From an uncultured Prevotellaceae bacterium (GTDB taxonomy: Bacteria > Bacteroidota > Bacteroidia > Bacteroidales > Bacteroidaceae), in NCBI GenBank assembly GCA_902477365.1, contig CABSGW010000177.1:1-5359 (forward strand): DNA of 5,359 nt. Direction: 5' to 3'. Shown piece after piece: positions 1 to 5,359 of the stretch. Position 1 is the first letter of the stretch. Every line of letters begins with the position of its first letter. The position numbers and the translations under genes were made by a program. The notes under the pieces were generated by a model. The model searched no databases. It was given only the letters and a program-made list of their open reading frames with translations, and was not told where the DNA came from.

Positions 1-1
1 C

Positions 2-190
2 GGCAACATCAATTATTTGAATGTGGCAACCAACCTGGCTTGGTACGAATTGCTTGGCCGGGCGGAGGACATGGAAAAAGAGGTCGATCGTTATCGGTCT
101 GTCACGGCTGAACAATTGCGGGCGGTAGCTCAATCTGCTTTCCGTAAGGAGAACGGAGTAATACTATATTATAAGAAACAACAAAATTAA
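2..190 (+). CDS. M16 family (insulinase-like) zinc peptidase, C-terminal fragment
   Basis: Only the last 62 codons are inside the window; the gene begins to the left. The frame from base 2 is open to a TAA at 188-190. The translation has the features of the C-terminal end of M16 peptidases: a helix around AWYELLGRAEDMEKEVDRY, then the VTAEQLRAVAQSAF helix, then a final beta strand (GVILYYKKQQ). In the family, this 'RYRxVTxEDIxxVA...LYY' ending closes the last M16 domain. The catalytic HxxEH motif lies in the N-terminal domain and cannot be seen, so this could be the catalytic protein or an inactive M16 partner subunit. M16 proteins of this kind in Bacteroidota are usually exported to the periplasm or envelope and degrade peptides; that is family knowledge, not visible here. 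The MATE gene starts 85 bases downstream on the same strand, so read-through transcription is possible. Confidence 0.78.
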   Translation, partial: GNINYLNVATNLAWYELLGRAEDMEKEVDRYRSVTAEQLRAVAQSAFRKENGVILYYKKQQN

Positions 191-213
191 ATTCTCCCTT
201 TTTTATAATTTAT

Positions 214-241
214 CAGTGAAAGGGGAAAGTCCCTTTGCCTG
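214..241 (+). repeat. small imperfect hairpin in the M16-MATE gap
   Basis: Bases 219-224 (AAAGGG) pair perfectly with 231-236 (CCCTTT) around a six-base loop. Outside a small asymmetry, 214-216 (CAG) can pair with 239-241 (CTG). No T-run follows (the next bases are AAAATGGAG), so it is not a standard intrinsic terminator. It lies in the leader of the MATE gene or in an M16-MATE read-through transcript, and may stabilise or end the upstream mRNA. The upstream CCCTTT at 196-201 could compete for the same AAAGGG arm. Function is unproven and chance is possible for a stem this short. Confidence 0.3.
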
Positions 242-275
242 AAAATGGAGATACGTTTAGGTAACGGAAAAGTAA

Positions 276-1634
276 ATGAGACATATTTATAGTACATATA
301 AAGAGCATTATAAAGCACTAATTTTTCTCGGACTGCCGATTGTGATCGGTCAAATAGGAGTAATCGTTCTTGGATTTGCGGATACGTTAATGATCGGGCA
401 TCATAGTACGATTGAGCTGGGAGCAGCTTCCTTCGTCAATAATGTGTTCAATCTGGCGATTATTTTCAGTACGGGTTTTTCGTATGGGCTGACTCCCATT
501 GTGGGAGGTTTGTATGGAACCCGCCAGTATGCCCCTGCGGGACAGGCTTTACGCAACAGTTTGCTGGCAAACCTGATGGTTGCATTGCTGCTGACTGTCT
601 GTATGACTGTTCTTTATCTAAATATAGAACGTCTCGGACAGCCGGAAGAATTGATTCCCCTGATTAAACCGTATTACCTTGTTTTGCTCGCTTCACTAGT
701 GTTTGTCATGCTTTTCAATGGATTCAAGCAGTTTACAGACGGAATTACGGATACAAAAACCGCTATGTGGATATTGCTTGGTGGAAATGTCTTGAATATC
801 ATAGGAAACTATATCCTGATTTATGGAAAGCTCGGATTGCCCGAGTTAGGTCTGTTGGGAGCAGGTGTCAGCACGCTGTTCTCGCGTATCGTGATGGTGA
901 TTATATTTATCATCATCTTTATGCGTAGTCCGCGTTTTGTCCGCTATAAGATTGGCTTTTTCCGTTTGGGATGGTCACGAGCTGTATTTGGACGCTTGAA
1001 TGGACTTGGATGGCCGGTTGCTTTTCAAATGGGAATGGAGACAGCCTCTTTTAGTCTAAGTGCGATCATGATCGGTTGGCTGGGTACTATCGCTCTGGCT
1101 TCTCATCAGGTTATGCTGGCTATTTCGCAGTTTACATTTATGATGTATTACGGTATGGGTGCTGCTGTGGCTGTTCGTGTCAGTAACTTCAAAGGTCAGA
1201 ATGATATCATTAATGTACGTCGTTCTGCCTATGCAGGTTTTCATCTGATGATGACATTGGGCGTTGTGCTTTCTTTGATTGTCTTCCTTTGCCGGAATTA
1301 CTTGGGAGGCTGGTTTACCGACAGTCAGGAAGTGGCTGCTATGGTGACCTCTCTAATCTTCCCTTTCCTCGTTTACCAGTTTGGCGACGGACTGCAGATT
1401 ACTTTCGCCAACGCTTTGCGTGGAATTTCAGATGTAAAACTAATGATGGTGATTGCCTTTGTCGCCTATTTCATTATTTCTCTTCCTGTAGGTTATTTCT
1501 GCGGCTTTGTGATGGGATGGGGAGTAGTAGGTGTCTGGATGGCATTTCCTTTTGGTTTGACGAGCGCAGGATTGATGCTTTGGTGGCGTTTTCATCACAT
1601 GACGAAACTCCCCGAACCTCACCCCAAAACCTGA
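276..1634 (+). CDS. MATE family efflux transporter (NorM-type cation/multidrug antiporter)
   Basis: This inner-membrane antiporter would export cationic drugs, dyes or metabolites in exchange for Na+ or H+. The 452-residue product is the usual length for the family and shows about twelve hydrophobic segments in two similar halves (roughly 13-225 and 240-438), joined by a basic cytoplasmic loop near 217-240. Family signatures include GFADTLMIG (33-41) in the first half, ALASHQVMLAI (273-283) opening the second, and DGLQITFANALRGISDVK (371-388). Acidic residues D36, E255 and D371 match in position the cation-site residues of Vibrio NorM as I recall them, which supports the NorM subgroup over DinF. 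The ATG at 276 fits the family N-terminus; the upstream GGAAAAG is only a weak ribosome site, as is normal in Bacteroides. The hybrid kinase starts 40 bases downstream, so the two may form one transcript. The substrate cannot be read from the sequence. Confidence 0.95.
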   Translation: MRHIYSTYKEHYKALIFLGLPIVIGQIGVIVLGFADTLMIGHHSTIELGAASFVNNVFNLAIIFSTGFSYGLTPIVGGLYGTRQYAPAGQALRNSLLANLMVALLLTVCMTVLYLNIERLGQPEELIPLIKPYYLVLLASLVFVMLFNGFKQFTDGITDTKTAMWILLGGNVLNIIGNYILIYGKLGLPELGLLGAGVSTLFSRIVMVIIFIIIFMRSPRFVRYKIGFFRLGWSRAVFGRLNGLGWPVAFQMGMETASFSLSAIMIGWLGTIALASHQVMLAISQFTFMMYYGMGAAVAVRVSNFKGQNDIINVRRSAYAGFHLMMTLGVVLSLIVFLCRNYLGGWFTDSQEVAAMVTSLIFPFLVYQFGDGLQITFANALRGISDVKLMMVIAFVAYFIISLPVGYFCGFVMGWGVVGVWMAFPFGLTSAGLMLWWRFHHMTKLPEPHPKT

Positions 1635-1639
1635 TGCTA

Positions 1640-1667
1640 AATACTTGATAATTAAAACTTAATACTT
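1640..1667 (+). repeat. pair of AATACTT direct repeats in the MATE-kinase gap
   Basis: AATACTT occurs at 1640-1646 and again at 1661-1667, spaced 21 bases start to start (two helical turns), in the 40-base spacer between the MATE stop and the kinase start. No TAnnTTTG promoter element is visible in this spacer, so the kinase probably relies on transcription from upstream. The repeat could be a regulator half-site pair or just chance in AT-rich DNA. Confidence 0.2.
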
Positions 1668-1674
1668 AACCCCA

Positions 1675-4005
1675 ATGGCTTCCTTCCGTTTTACAAAGTT
1701 GAAAATAACCGCCGGTTACACTTTGTTGCTGGCGATCCTCCTTTTCTCGCTGGTGTTTGTACATCGTGAGATGGAAGCATTGTCGGCCGCCGACGATCAA
1801 CAGAATTTAAGAACAGACAGTTTATTGACCCTTCTCCATGAGAAAGATCAAAACACGATTCAGATGTTGCGGGTGCTAAGTGAGGCAAACGACAGCCTTC
1901 TCTCTGCTTCGGAAATCGAAGAAATCATATCCGAACAGGATTCTGTGATTACCCAGCAACGGGTACAACATCGGGTCATCACCAAACGTGACTCGTTAAT
2001 CACTACTCCTAAAAAGAAGGGATTCTTCAAACGACTCGCCGAAGTGTTTTCCCCTTCTAAACAAGACAGTGCCGTATTAGTAAATACATCGTTGGAAGTA
2101 GCCACTGATACCATTCTCCAACCGACCACTTCTAAAGATTCTCTTCAGCAGAAAATCCGCATGGCTACCGAAGAAAAACGGTTGCAACGGAGGAAAACAA
2201 TCCGGCGTACCAGTACAAAGTACCAGCGGATGAATACGCAGTTGACGGCACGGATGGATAGCTTGATTAAACAGTATGAGGAAGAAATGACCTTGCGTGC
2301 CCGTCAGGATGCCGAACTTCAGCAGGAAGTGAGGATGCGGTCGGCACGTATCATCGGCGGTATCGCGGTTGGTGCCGTACTATTATCGGCTTTTTTCCTG
2401 ATATTGATTATGCGGGATATTTCCCGTAGCAACCGTTACCGCCAGCAATTGGAGGTGGCGAATAAACGGGCGGAAGATTTGCTGATCGCCCGTGAAAAAT
2501 TAATGCTTGCCATTACCCATGATTTTAAAGCTCCGTTAGGCTCAATTATGGGATATACCGAACTCCTGTCCCGATTGACAGAAGATGAACGGCAACGATT
2601 CTACCTCGACAATATGAAAAGTTCTTCAGAACATTTATTGAAGTTAGTCAGTGACTTGCTTGATTTCCACCGGCTTGATCTCAATAAAGCGGAAGTGAAT
2701 CGCGTAACCTTTAACCCTTCCCAGCTATTCGACGAAATTTATGTCAGTTTCGAACCTTTGACCGCTGCCAAAGGTTTAGCCTTGCAATGTCACGTCGTCC
2801 CGGAACTGAATGGAAGATATATCAGTGATCCTTTGCGACTCCGGCAAATTGTGAACAACCTTTTGTCCAATGCCGTAAAGTTTACTCAAAAAGGAGAAAT
2901 TAGCCTGACAGCCAGTTATGATTCTTCTAAGTTAACCATCGCCATTGCCGATACAGGAAAAGGAATGGCATCAGAAGATCGTGAACGTATCTTCCAAGAA
3001 TTTACACGTCTTTCCGGTGCGCAGGGGGAAGAAGGTTTCGGACTCGGACTCTCTATTGTGAAGAAATTGGTAACTTTGCTTGAAGGAACCATTGACGTGC
3101 AAAGCACATTAGGAAAAGGGAGCTGTTTTACTGTAACTTTACCTCTTTATCCGGTAGGTAAATCCCTTGCAGAGAGCGAATCTCCGGAAAGTGAATCTTC
3201 GGAGAATGAAAGTCCATACGCTCCCAAACAGTCGGCTGCCATTCCTCCCATGAAAGTCATTCGTGTGCTTTTGATTGATGACGATAAGATTCAGCTGAAT
3301 CTGACTGCCGCCATGTTGAAACAGCATGGTATTGATGCAGTGTGCTGTGAACAGCTGGAACAGCTGATTGAACAACTTCGCTCTTCCGTCTTCGATGTAT
3401 TGCTGACAGATATACAAATGCCTGCCATTAACGGGTTTGATCTGGTAAAACTATTACGGGCTTCTAATATACCACAAGCAAAAACAATCCCTGTTATTGC
3501 TGTGACTGCCCGTAGTGAAATGGATAAAGCCGCTTTACATGAACATGGTTTTGCCGGTTGTTTGCATAAACCGTTTACAGTAAAGGAATTGTTGCTAACA
3601 GTAAATGAAGGTCAACTTTCGGCCGATGAAGCGCATATAACAGAAGATATGCAACTAAATGTAAATGCCCTCACTTCTTTTTCGGAGGATGATCCTGAAG
3701 CTACACATTCCATTATCCAAACATTTATAGAGGAAACACAAAAGAGTGCTGACCGGATGGTGCAGGCATTAAATGCTAAGGAGGTGGATGAAATAGCTGC
3801 AATAGCTCACAAACTTCTTCCTCTTTTTACATTGATTGGAGCTGGGAATGCTGTAATTCTACTGAGTTGGTTGGAGGCAAGGCGTGGGGAGGACTTTTCT
3901 ACGGAAATAAATGAAAAGGTTGAGAGCATTCTTCAAGAAATTCAGAAAATCCTGAAAGAGGTAAACGGTGTAGAGTGTTCGAATATTCTTAATTCTGAAA
4001 TATGA
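1675..4005 (+). CDS. hybrid sensor histidine kinase with receiver and HPt-like domain
   Basis: This 776-residue membrane sensor would autophosphorylate on His and relay phosphate internally. Order: TM1 (about 11-29); extracytoplasmic region (30-224), rich in Ser, Gln, Arg and Glu, with no recognised sensor fold; TM2 (226-246); a short linker with no clear HAMP or PAS; HisKA with H282 in ITHDFKAPLGS; HATPase with N399 in the N-box, D426 in ADTGKG and GFGLGLS (454-460); an acidic Ser/Glu linker (499-514); receiver (about 528-645) with D535-D537, phospho-acceptor D579, T611 and K632; and an HPt-like helical domain (about 660-768) with candidate His H712. All kinase and receiver catalytic residues are present, so it should be active. 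There is no DNA-binding output domain; a separate response regulator must receive the signal, and none is in the window. The ATG at 1675 leads straight into a plausible TM1. The 40-base gap after the MATE gene suggests co-transcription, hinting at a link to efflux or envelope stress, which is inference only. GC content falls toward the 3' end. Confidence 0.93.
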   Translation: MASFRFTKLKITAGYTLLLAILLFSLVFVHREMEALSAADDQQNLRTDSLLTLLHEKDQNTIQMLRVLSEANDSLLSASEIEEIISEQDSVITQQRVQHRVITKRDSLITTPKKKGFFKRLAEVFSPSKQDSAVLVNTSLEVATDTILQPTTSKDSLQQKIRMATEEKRLQRRKTIRRTSTKYQRMNTQLTARMDSLIKQYEEEMTLRARQDAELQQEVRMRSARIIGGIAVGAVLLSAFFLILIMRDISRSNRYRQQLEVANKRAEDLLIAREKLMLAITHDFKAPLGSIMGYTELLSRLTEDERQRFYLDNMKSSSEHLLKLVSDLLDFHRLDLNKAEVNRVTFNPSQLFDEIYVSFEPLTAAKGLALQCHVVPELNGRYISDPLRLRQIVNNLLSNAVKFTQKGEISLTASYDSSKLTIAIADTGKGMASEDRERIFQEFTRLSGAQGEEGFGLGLSIVKKLVTLLEGTIDVQSTLGKGSCFTVTLPLYPVGKSLAESESPESESSENESPYAPKQSAAIPPMKVIRVLLIDDDKIQLNLTAAMLKQHGIDAVCCEQLEQLIEQLRSSVFDVLLTDIQMPAINGFDLVKLLRASNIPQAKTIPVIAVTARSEMDKAALHEHGFAGCLHKPFTVKELLLTVNEGQLSADEAHITEDMQLNVNALTSFSEDDPEATHSIIQTFIEETQKSADRMVQALNAKEVDEIAAIAHKLLPLFTLIGAGNAVILLSWLEARRGEDFSTEINEKVESILQEIQKILKEVNGVECSNILNSEI

Positions 4006-4020
4006 TTTAATGTTTATTTA

Positions 4021-4052
4021 TTGTTTTTTTCTATCGTTTATTTCTATATTTG
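4021..4052 (+). promoter_or_regulatory. Bacteroides-type promoter for the ECF sigma gene
   Basis: TATATTTG at 4045-4052 is a perfect match to the Bacteroides housekeeping -7 element TAnnTTTG. A TTG at 4021-4023 lies 21 bases upstream of it and fits the -33 element (TTTG/TTG), apart from having A as the preceding base. The start of transcription is expected a few bases after 4052, giving a leader of only about 10-15 bases before the ATG at 4071. This lets the sigma/anti-sigma block be transcribed separately from the kinase. A housekeeping-type promoter fits low-level constitutive sigma expression held in check by the anti-sigma factor. Confidence 0.65.
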
Positions 4053-4070
4053 CTGTCTAAAACTTGCTAA

Positions 4071-4646
4071 ATGATACGTGAGCCTGGTTTTTCTATTAAT
4101 CGGAAAGATATATTTGAAAGATTGTTCAGTGATTATTACGGGATATTAGTATGTTATGCTCAAAAATATACGAAACGTGAAGATATAGCTGAAGATATCG
4201 TACAAGATGTATTTGCATCTTTGTGGGAAGAAAATCGTATATTTCCTTCGCAAGCGAATTTTCGTTCATTTCTTTATATTTCGATAAGAAATGCGGCTTT
4301 TGATTATTTGCGACATCAAAATGTAGAAAGTCGTTATATTGAAGAAGCTTTGACTGCAAATCGTTTCTTGTCGGATGATTCTTTTCAGAAAGAAGAAGTT
4401 TTTCGCTTACTATTTAAACAGATTGATTTACTTCCGGAACGTTGTCGGGAAATATTCTTGTTACATCTGGAAGGTTATGATAATGATGCTATTGCTAAAA
4501 AATTATCGTTGTCAATAGAAACTGTTAAAACTCAAAAGAAACGTGCAATGAAAACTCTTCGGAACAATCTGAAAGAGAAATTGCAAAAAAAATATCCAGA
4601 TACCTCATTTTTTATTCTTTTCTTGTACCTCGATTTATATCTATAA
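4071..4646 (+). CDS. ECF-type RNA polymerase sigma-70 factor
   Basis: The 191-residue product has the two-domain layout and length of an ECF sigma factor. Region 2 spans about residues 15-80, with the core-binding/-10 signature DIAEDIVQDVFASLWEEN (38-55) and aromatic residues in RSFLYISIRNAAFDYLR. Region 4 (about 118-168) has the LPERCREIFLLHLEGYDNDAIA helix-turn-helix entry and the IETVKTQKKRAMKTLR recognition helix. A hydrophobic tail (FFILFLYLDLYL, 180-191) follows; such tails are common on Bacteroidales sigma factors of this class. The FecR-like anti-sigma gene starts 33 bases downstream. This is the usual cell-surface signalling arrangement, in which an outer-membrane transporter signals through FecR to release sigma and switch on SusC/SusD-like genes. 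The ATG at 4071 places the start just after a good promoter and gives a normal N-terminus. The gene is much AT-richer than the kinase and MATE genes. The exact target operon is not visible. Confidence 0.94.
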   Translation: MIREPGFSINRKDIFERLFSDYYGILVCYAQKYTKREDIAEDIVQDVFASLWEENRIFPSQANFRSFLYISIRNAAFDYLRHQNVESRYIEEALTANRFLSDDSFQKEEVFRLLFKQIDLLPERCREIFLLHLEGYDNDAIAKKLSLSIETVKTQKKRAMKTLRNNLKEKLQKKYPDTSFFILFLYLDLYL

Positions 4647-4668
4647 TCGTTTGTGTAATACAAATGAT
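4646..4668 (+). repeat. 10-base inverted repeat between sigma and anti-sigma genes
   Basis: Bases 4646-4655 (ATCGTTTGTG) can pair with 4659-4668 (TACAAATGAT) around a three-base loop (TAA). Eight pairs are Watson-Crick and two are G-U. As DNA it is a near-palindrome, ATCGTTTGT/ACAAATGAT with one mismatch between the arms. It begins on the last base of the sigma stop codon and ends 11 bases before the anti-sigma ATG. No T-run follows, so it is not a normal terminator. It could be an mRNA element tuning the ratio of sigma to anti-sigma, a processing site or a protein-binding dyad. The role is inferred; only the symmetry is seen. Confidence 0.45.
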
Positions 4669-4679
4669 AATTAGATAGT

Positions 4680-5359
4680 ATGGAGATTGAAAAACTAATT
4701 GTTAAATACTTGGTCGGGTGTTTATCTAAAGAAGAAGACCAAATTCTAAAAAAATGGTTGCAAGAGGATGAATCTCATCTGCGTTTTTTTCAGAAAATCA
4801 ACTTGGATAAGACTGCTGTTGAGGATTATCGTCAATATCATCGTTTTGATGCTAAATCGGATGAGGCTTTCCGTAAAGTATGGACCTCTTTACATAAGGG
4901 AACTAGAAGGATATCAACGCAAAGAAAAATAGGCTTTTTTTCTCGTCGTTGGTTGAAGATTGCTTGTGCTCTACTGATATTGCTATTTTCTGTAGGGGGA
5001 GGACTCTATTTTTACTATGAGGCATCACGAATAACTCCTGGAGAGTCAAAAGCAATATTGACTTTAGAAGATGGTAGTGCTAAACAATTGAAAAAATCAG
5101 GGCAAGAACATTGGATTTATATAGGTGATACACCTATTGCAAGAGAGTATGATGGGATGATTGTTTATCATATCCCAGAAACATCAAAAGTGGAAATAAG
5201 TCAACAGAATACTTTGTCTGTTCCTCGTGGAGGAGAATTTCGATTAACTTTATCAGATGGAACAAGGGTACATTTGAATTCTTTATCAGAGTTGAAATAT
5301 CCGGTTAGTTTTAAAGGTATGAATGAACGAACTGTAGAATTGAAAGGGGAGGCCTTTTT
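4680..5359 (+). CDS. FecR-like anti-sigma factor, 5' portion (cut by window end)
   Basis: The frame is open from the ATG at 4680 to the window edge, giving 226 complete codons and no stop; Bacteroides homologues are usually about 320-390 residues, so roughly the C-terminal third is missing. The N-terminal cytoplasmic part (1-90) has the helical sigma-binding pattern KYLVGCLSKEEDQILKKWL (9-27). One membrane segment (about 92-113) follows the basic SRRWLK (88-93). The periplasmic part starts with TPGESKAILTLEDG (119-132) and enters the FecR core near 181-226, with VPRGGEFRLTLSDGTRVHL and VELKGEAF. The protein should hold the adjacent ECF sigma factor at the inner membrane and pass on a signal from an outer-membrane TonB-dependent transporter through its periplasmic domain. 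There is no Shine-Dalgarno sequence; the AT-rich upstream stretch is typical of Bacteroides. Low GC matches the sigma gene, so the two likely moved or evolved together. SusC/SusD-like genes are expected next. Confidence 0.93.
   Translation, partial: MEIEKLIVKYLVGCLSKEEDQILKKWLQEDESHLRFFQKINLDKTAVEDYRQYHRFDAKSDEAFRKVWTSLHKGTRRISTQRKIGFFSRRWLKIACALLILLFSVGGGLYFYYEASRITPGESKAILTLEDGSAKQLKKSGQEHWIYIGDTPIAREYDGMIVYHIPETSKVEISQQNTLSVPRGGEFRLTLSDGTRVHLNSLSELKYPVSFKGMNERTVELKGEAF

Noticed and set aside
234..259. Possible promoter for the MATE gene: TTTG at 234-237 and TACGTTTA at 252-259.
   Set aside because: The -7-like element misses the final G and the gap between the boxes is only 14 bases, while about 19-21 is expected; too weak to list.
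1289..1648. A 119-codon + strand frame overlapping the end of the MATE gene.
   Set aside because: It is an alternate frame of the MATE coding region, Cys/Arg/Phe-rich with no recognisable fold, while the MATE frame carries the conserved C-terminal family motif through the same bases.
1056..3417. Several minus-strand open frames of 60-92 codons across the MATE and kinase genes (e.g. 1056-1244, 1860-2129, 3139-3417).
   Set aside because: They lie wholly inside well-supported + strand genes, have unusual compositions (Ser/His/Arg-rich) and show no domain signature; they are shadows of real coding sequence.
4006..4030. Intrinsic terminator after the kinase, suggested by the T-run at 4024-4030.
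   Set aside because: No GC-rich stem precedes the T-run; only weak AT pairing (around GAATATTC near 3980) is available.
4126..4359. A 77-codon minus-strand frame opposite the sigma gene.
   Set aside because: It lies opposite region 2 of the sigma factor, which is conserved on the + strand; no start context or family match.
1..5359. CRISPR arrays, tRNA or rRNA genes, insertion sequences, att sites.
   Set aside because: No regularly spaced repeats, no cloverleaf or rRNA-like segments, no transposase or integrase coding and no terminal inverted repeats were seen; nearly all of the window is ordinary coding sequence.

Overview
The window looks like a stretch of a Bacteroides (or close Bacteroidales) chromosome. 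The evidence is a hybrid histidine kinase of the Bacteroidales type, an ECF sigma factor followed by a FecR-like anti-sigma factor, gene starts without clear Shine-Dalgarno sequences, and a perfect Bacteroides -7 promoter element (TAnnTTTG) ahead of the sigma gene. All genes read on the + strand, and no gap between genes exceeds about 85 bases.

Layout: (1) 2-190, the last 62 codons of an M16 (insulinase-type) zinc-peptidase-like protein. (2) 191-275, a short gap with a small imperfect hairpin. (3) 276-1634, a complete 12-segment MATE-family cation/drug antiporter of NorM type. (4) 1675-4005, a complete 776-residue membrane hybrid histidine kinase, ordered TM, large extracytoplasmic region, TM, HisKA, HATPase, receiver, HPt-like domain. 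It starts 40 bases after the MATE stop and is probably co-transcribed with it. (5) 4006-4070, an AT-rich gap with a recognisable Bacteroides promoter. (6) 4071-4646, an ECF sigma-70 factor. (7) 4647-4679, a gap whose start carries a dyad of two 10-base arms. (8) 4680-5359, the first 226 codons of a FecR-like anti-sigma factor, cut by the window end.

Two functional blocks meet near 4006. The left block (peptidase, efflux pump, sensor kinase) is GC-moderate. The right block (sigma/anti-sigma) is clearly AT-richer and has its own promoter. In Bacteroides, sigma/FecR pairs usually sit directly upstream of SusC/SusD-like TonB-dependent uptake genes and control them by cell-surface signalling, so such genes are expected just beyond the right edge. 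The kinase ends in a receiver and a phosphotransfer-like domain but has no DNA-binding output, so it would need a partner regulator not seen here.

I did not find a clearly new system. The points most worth a second look are the non-canonical HPt motif and unusual sensor region of the kinase, the dyad between sigma and anti-sigma genes, a twin-arginine-like motif in the FecR homologue, and the sharp compositional boundary.
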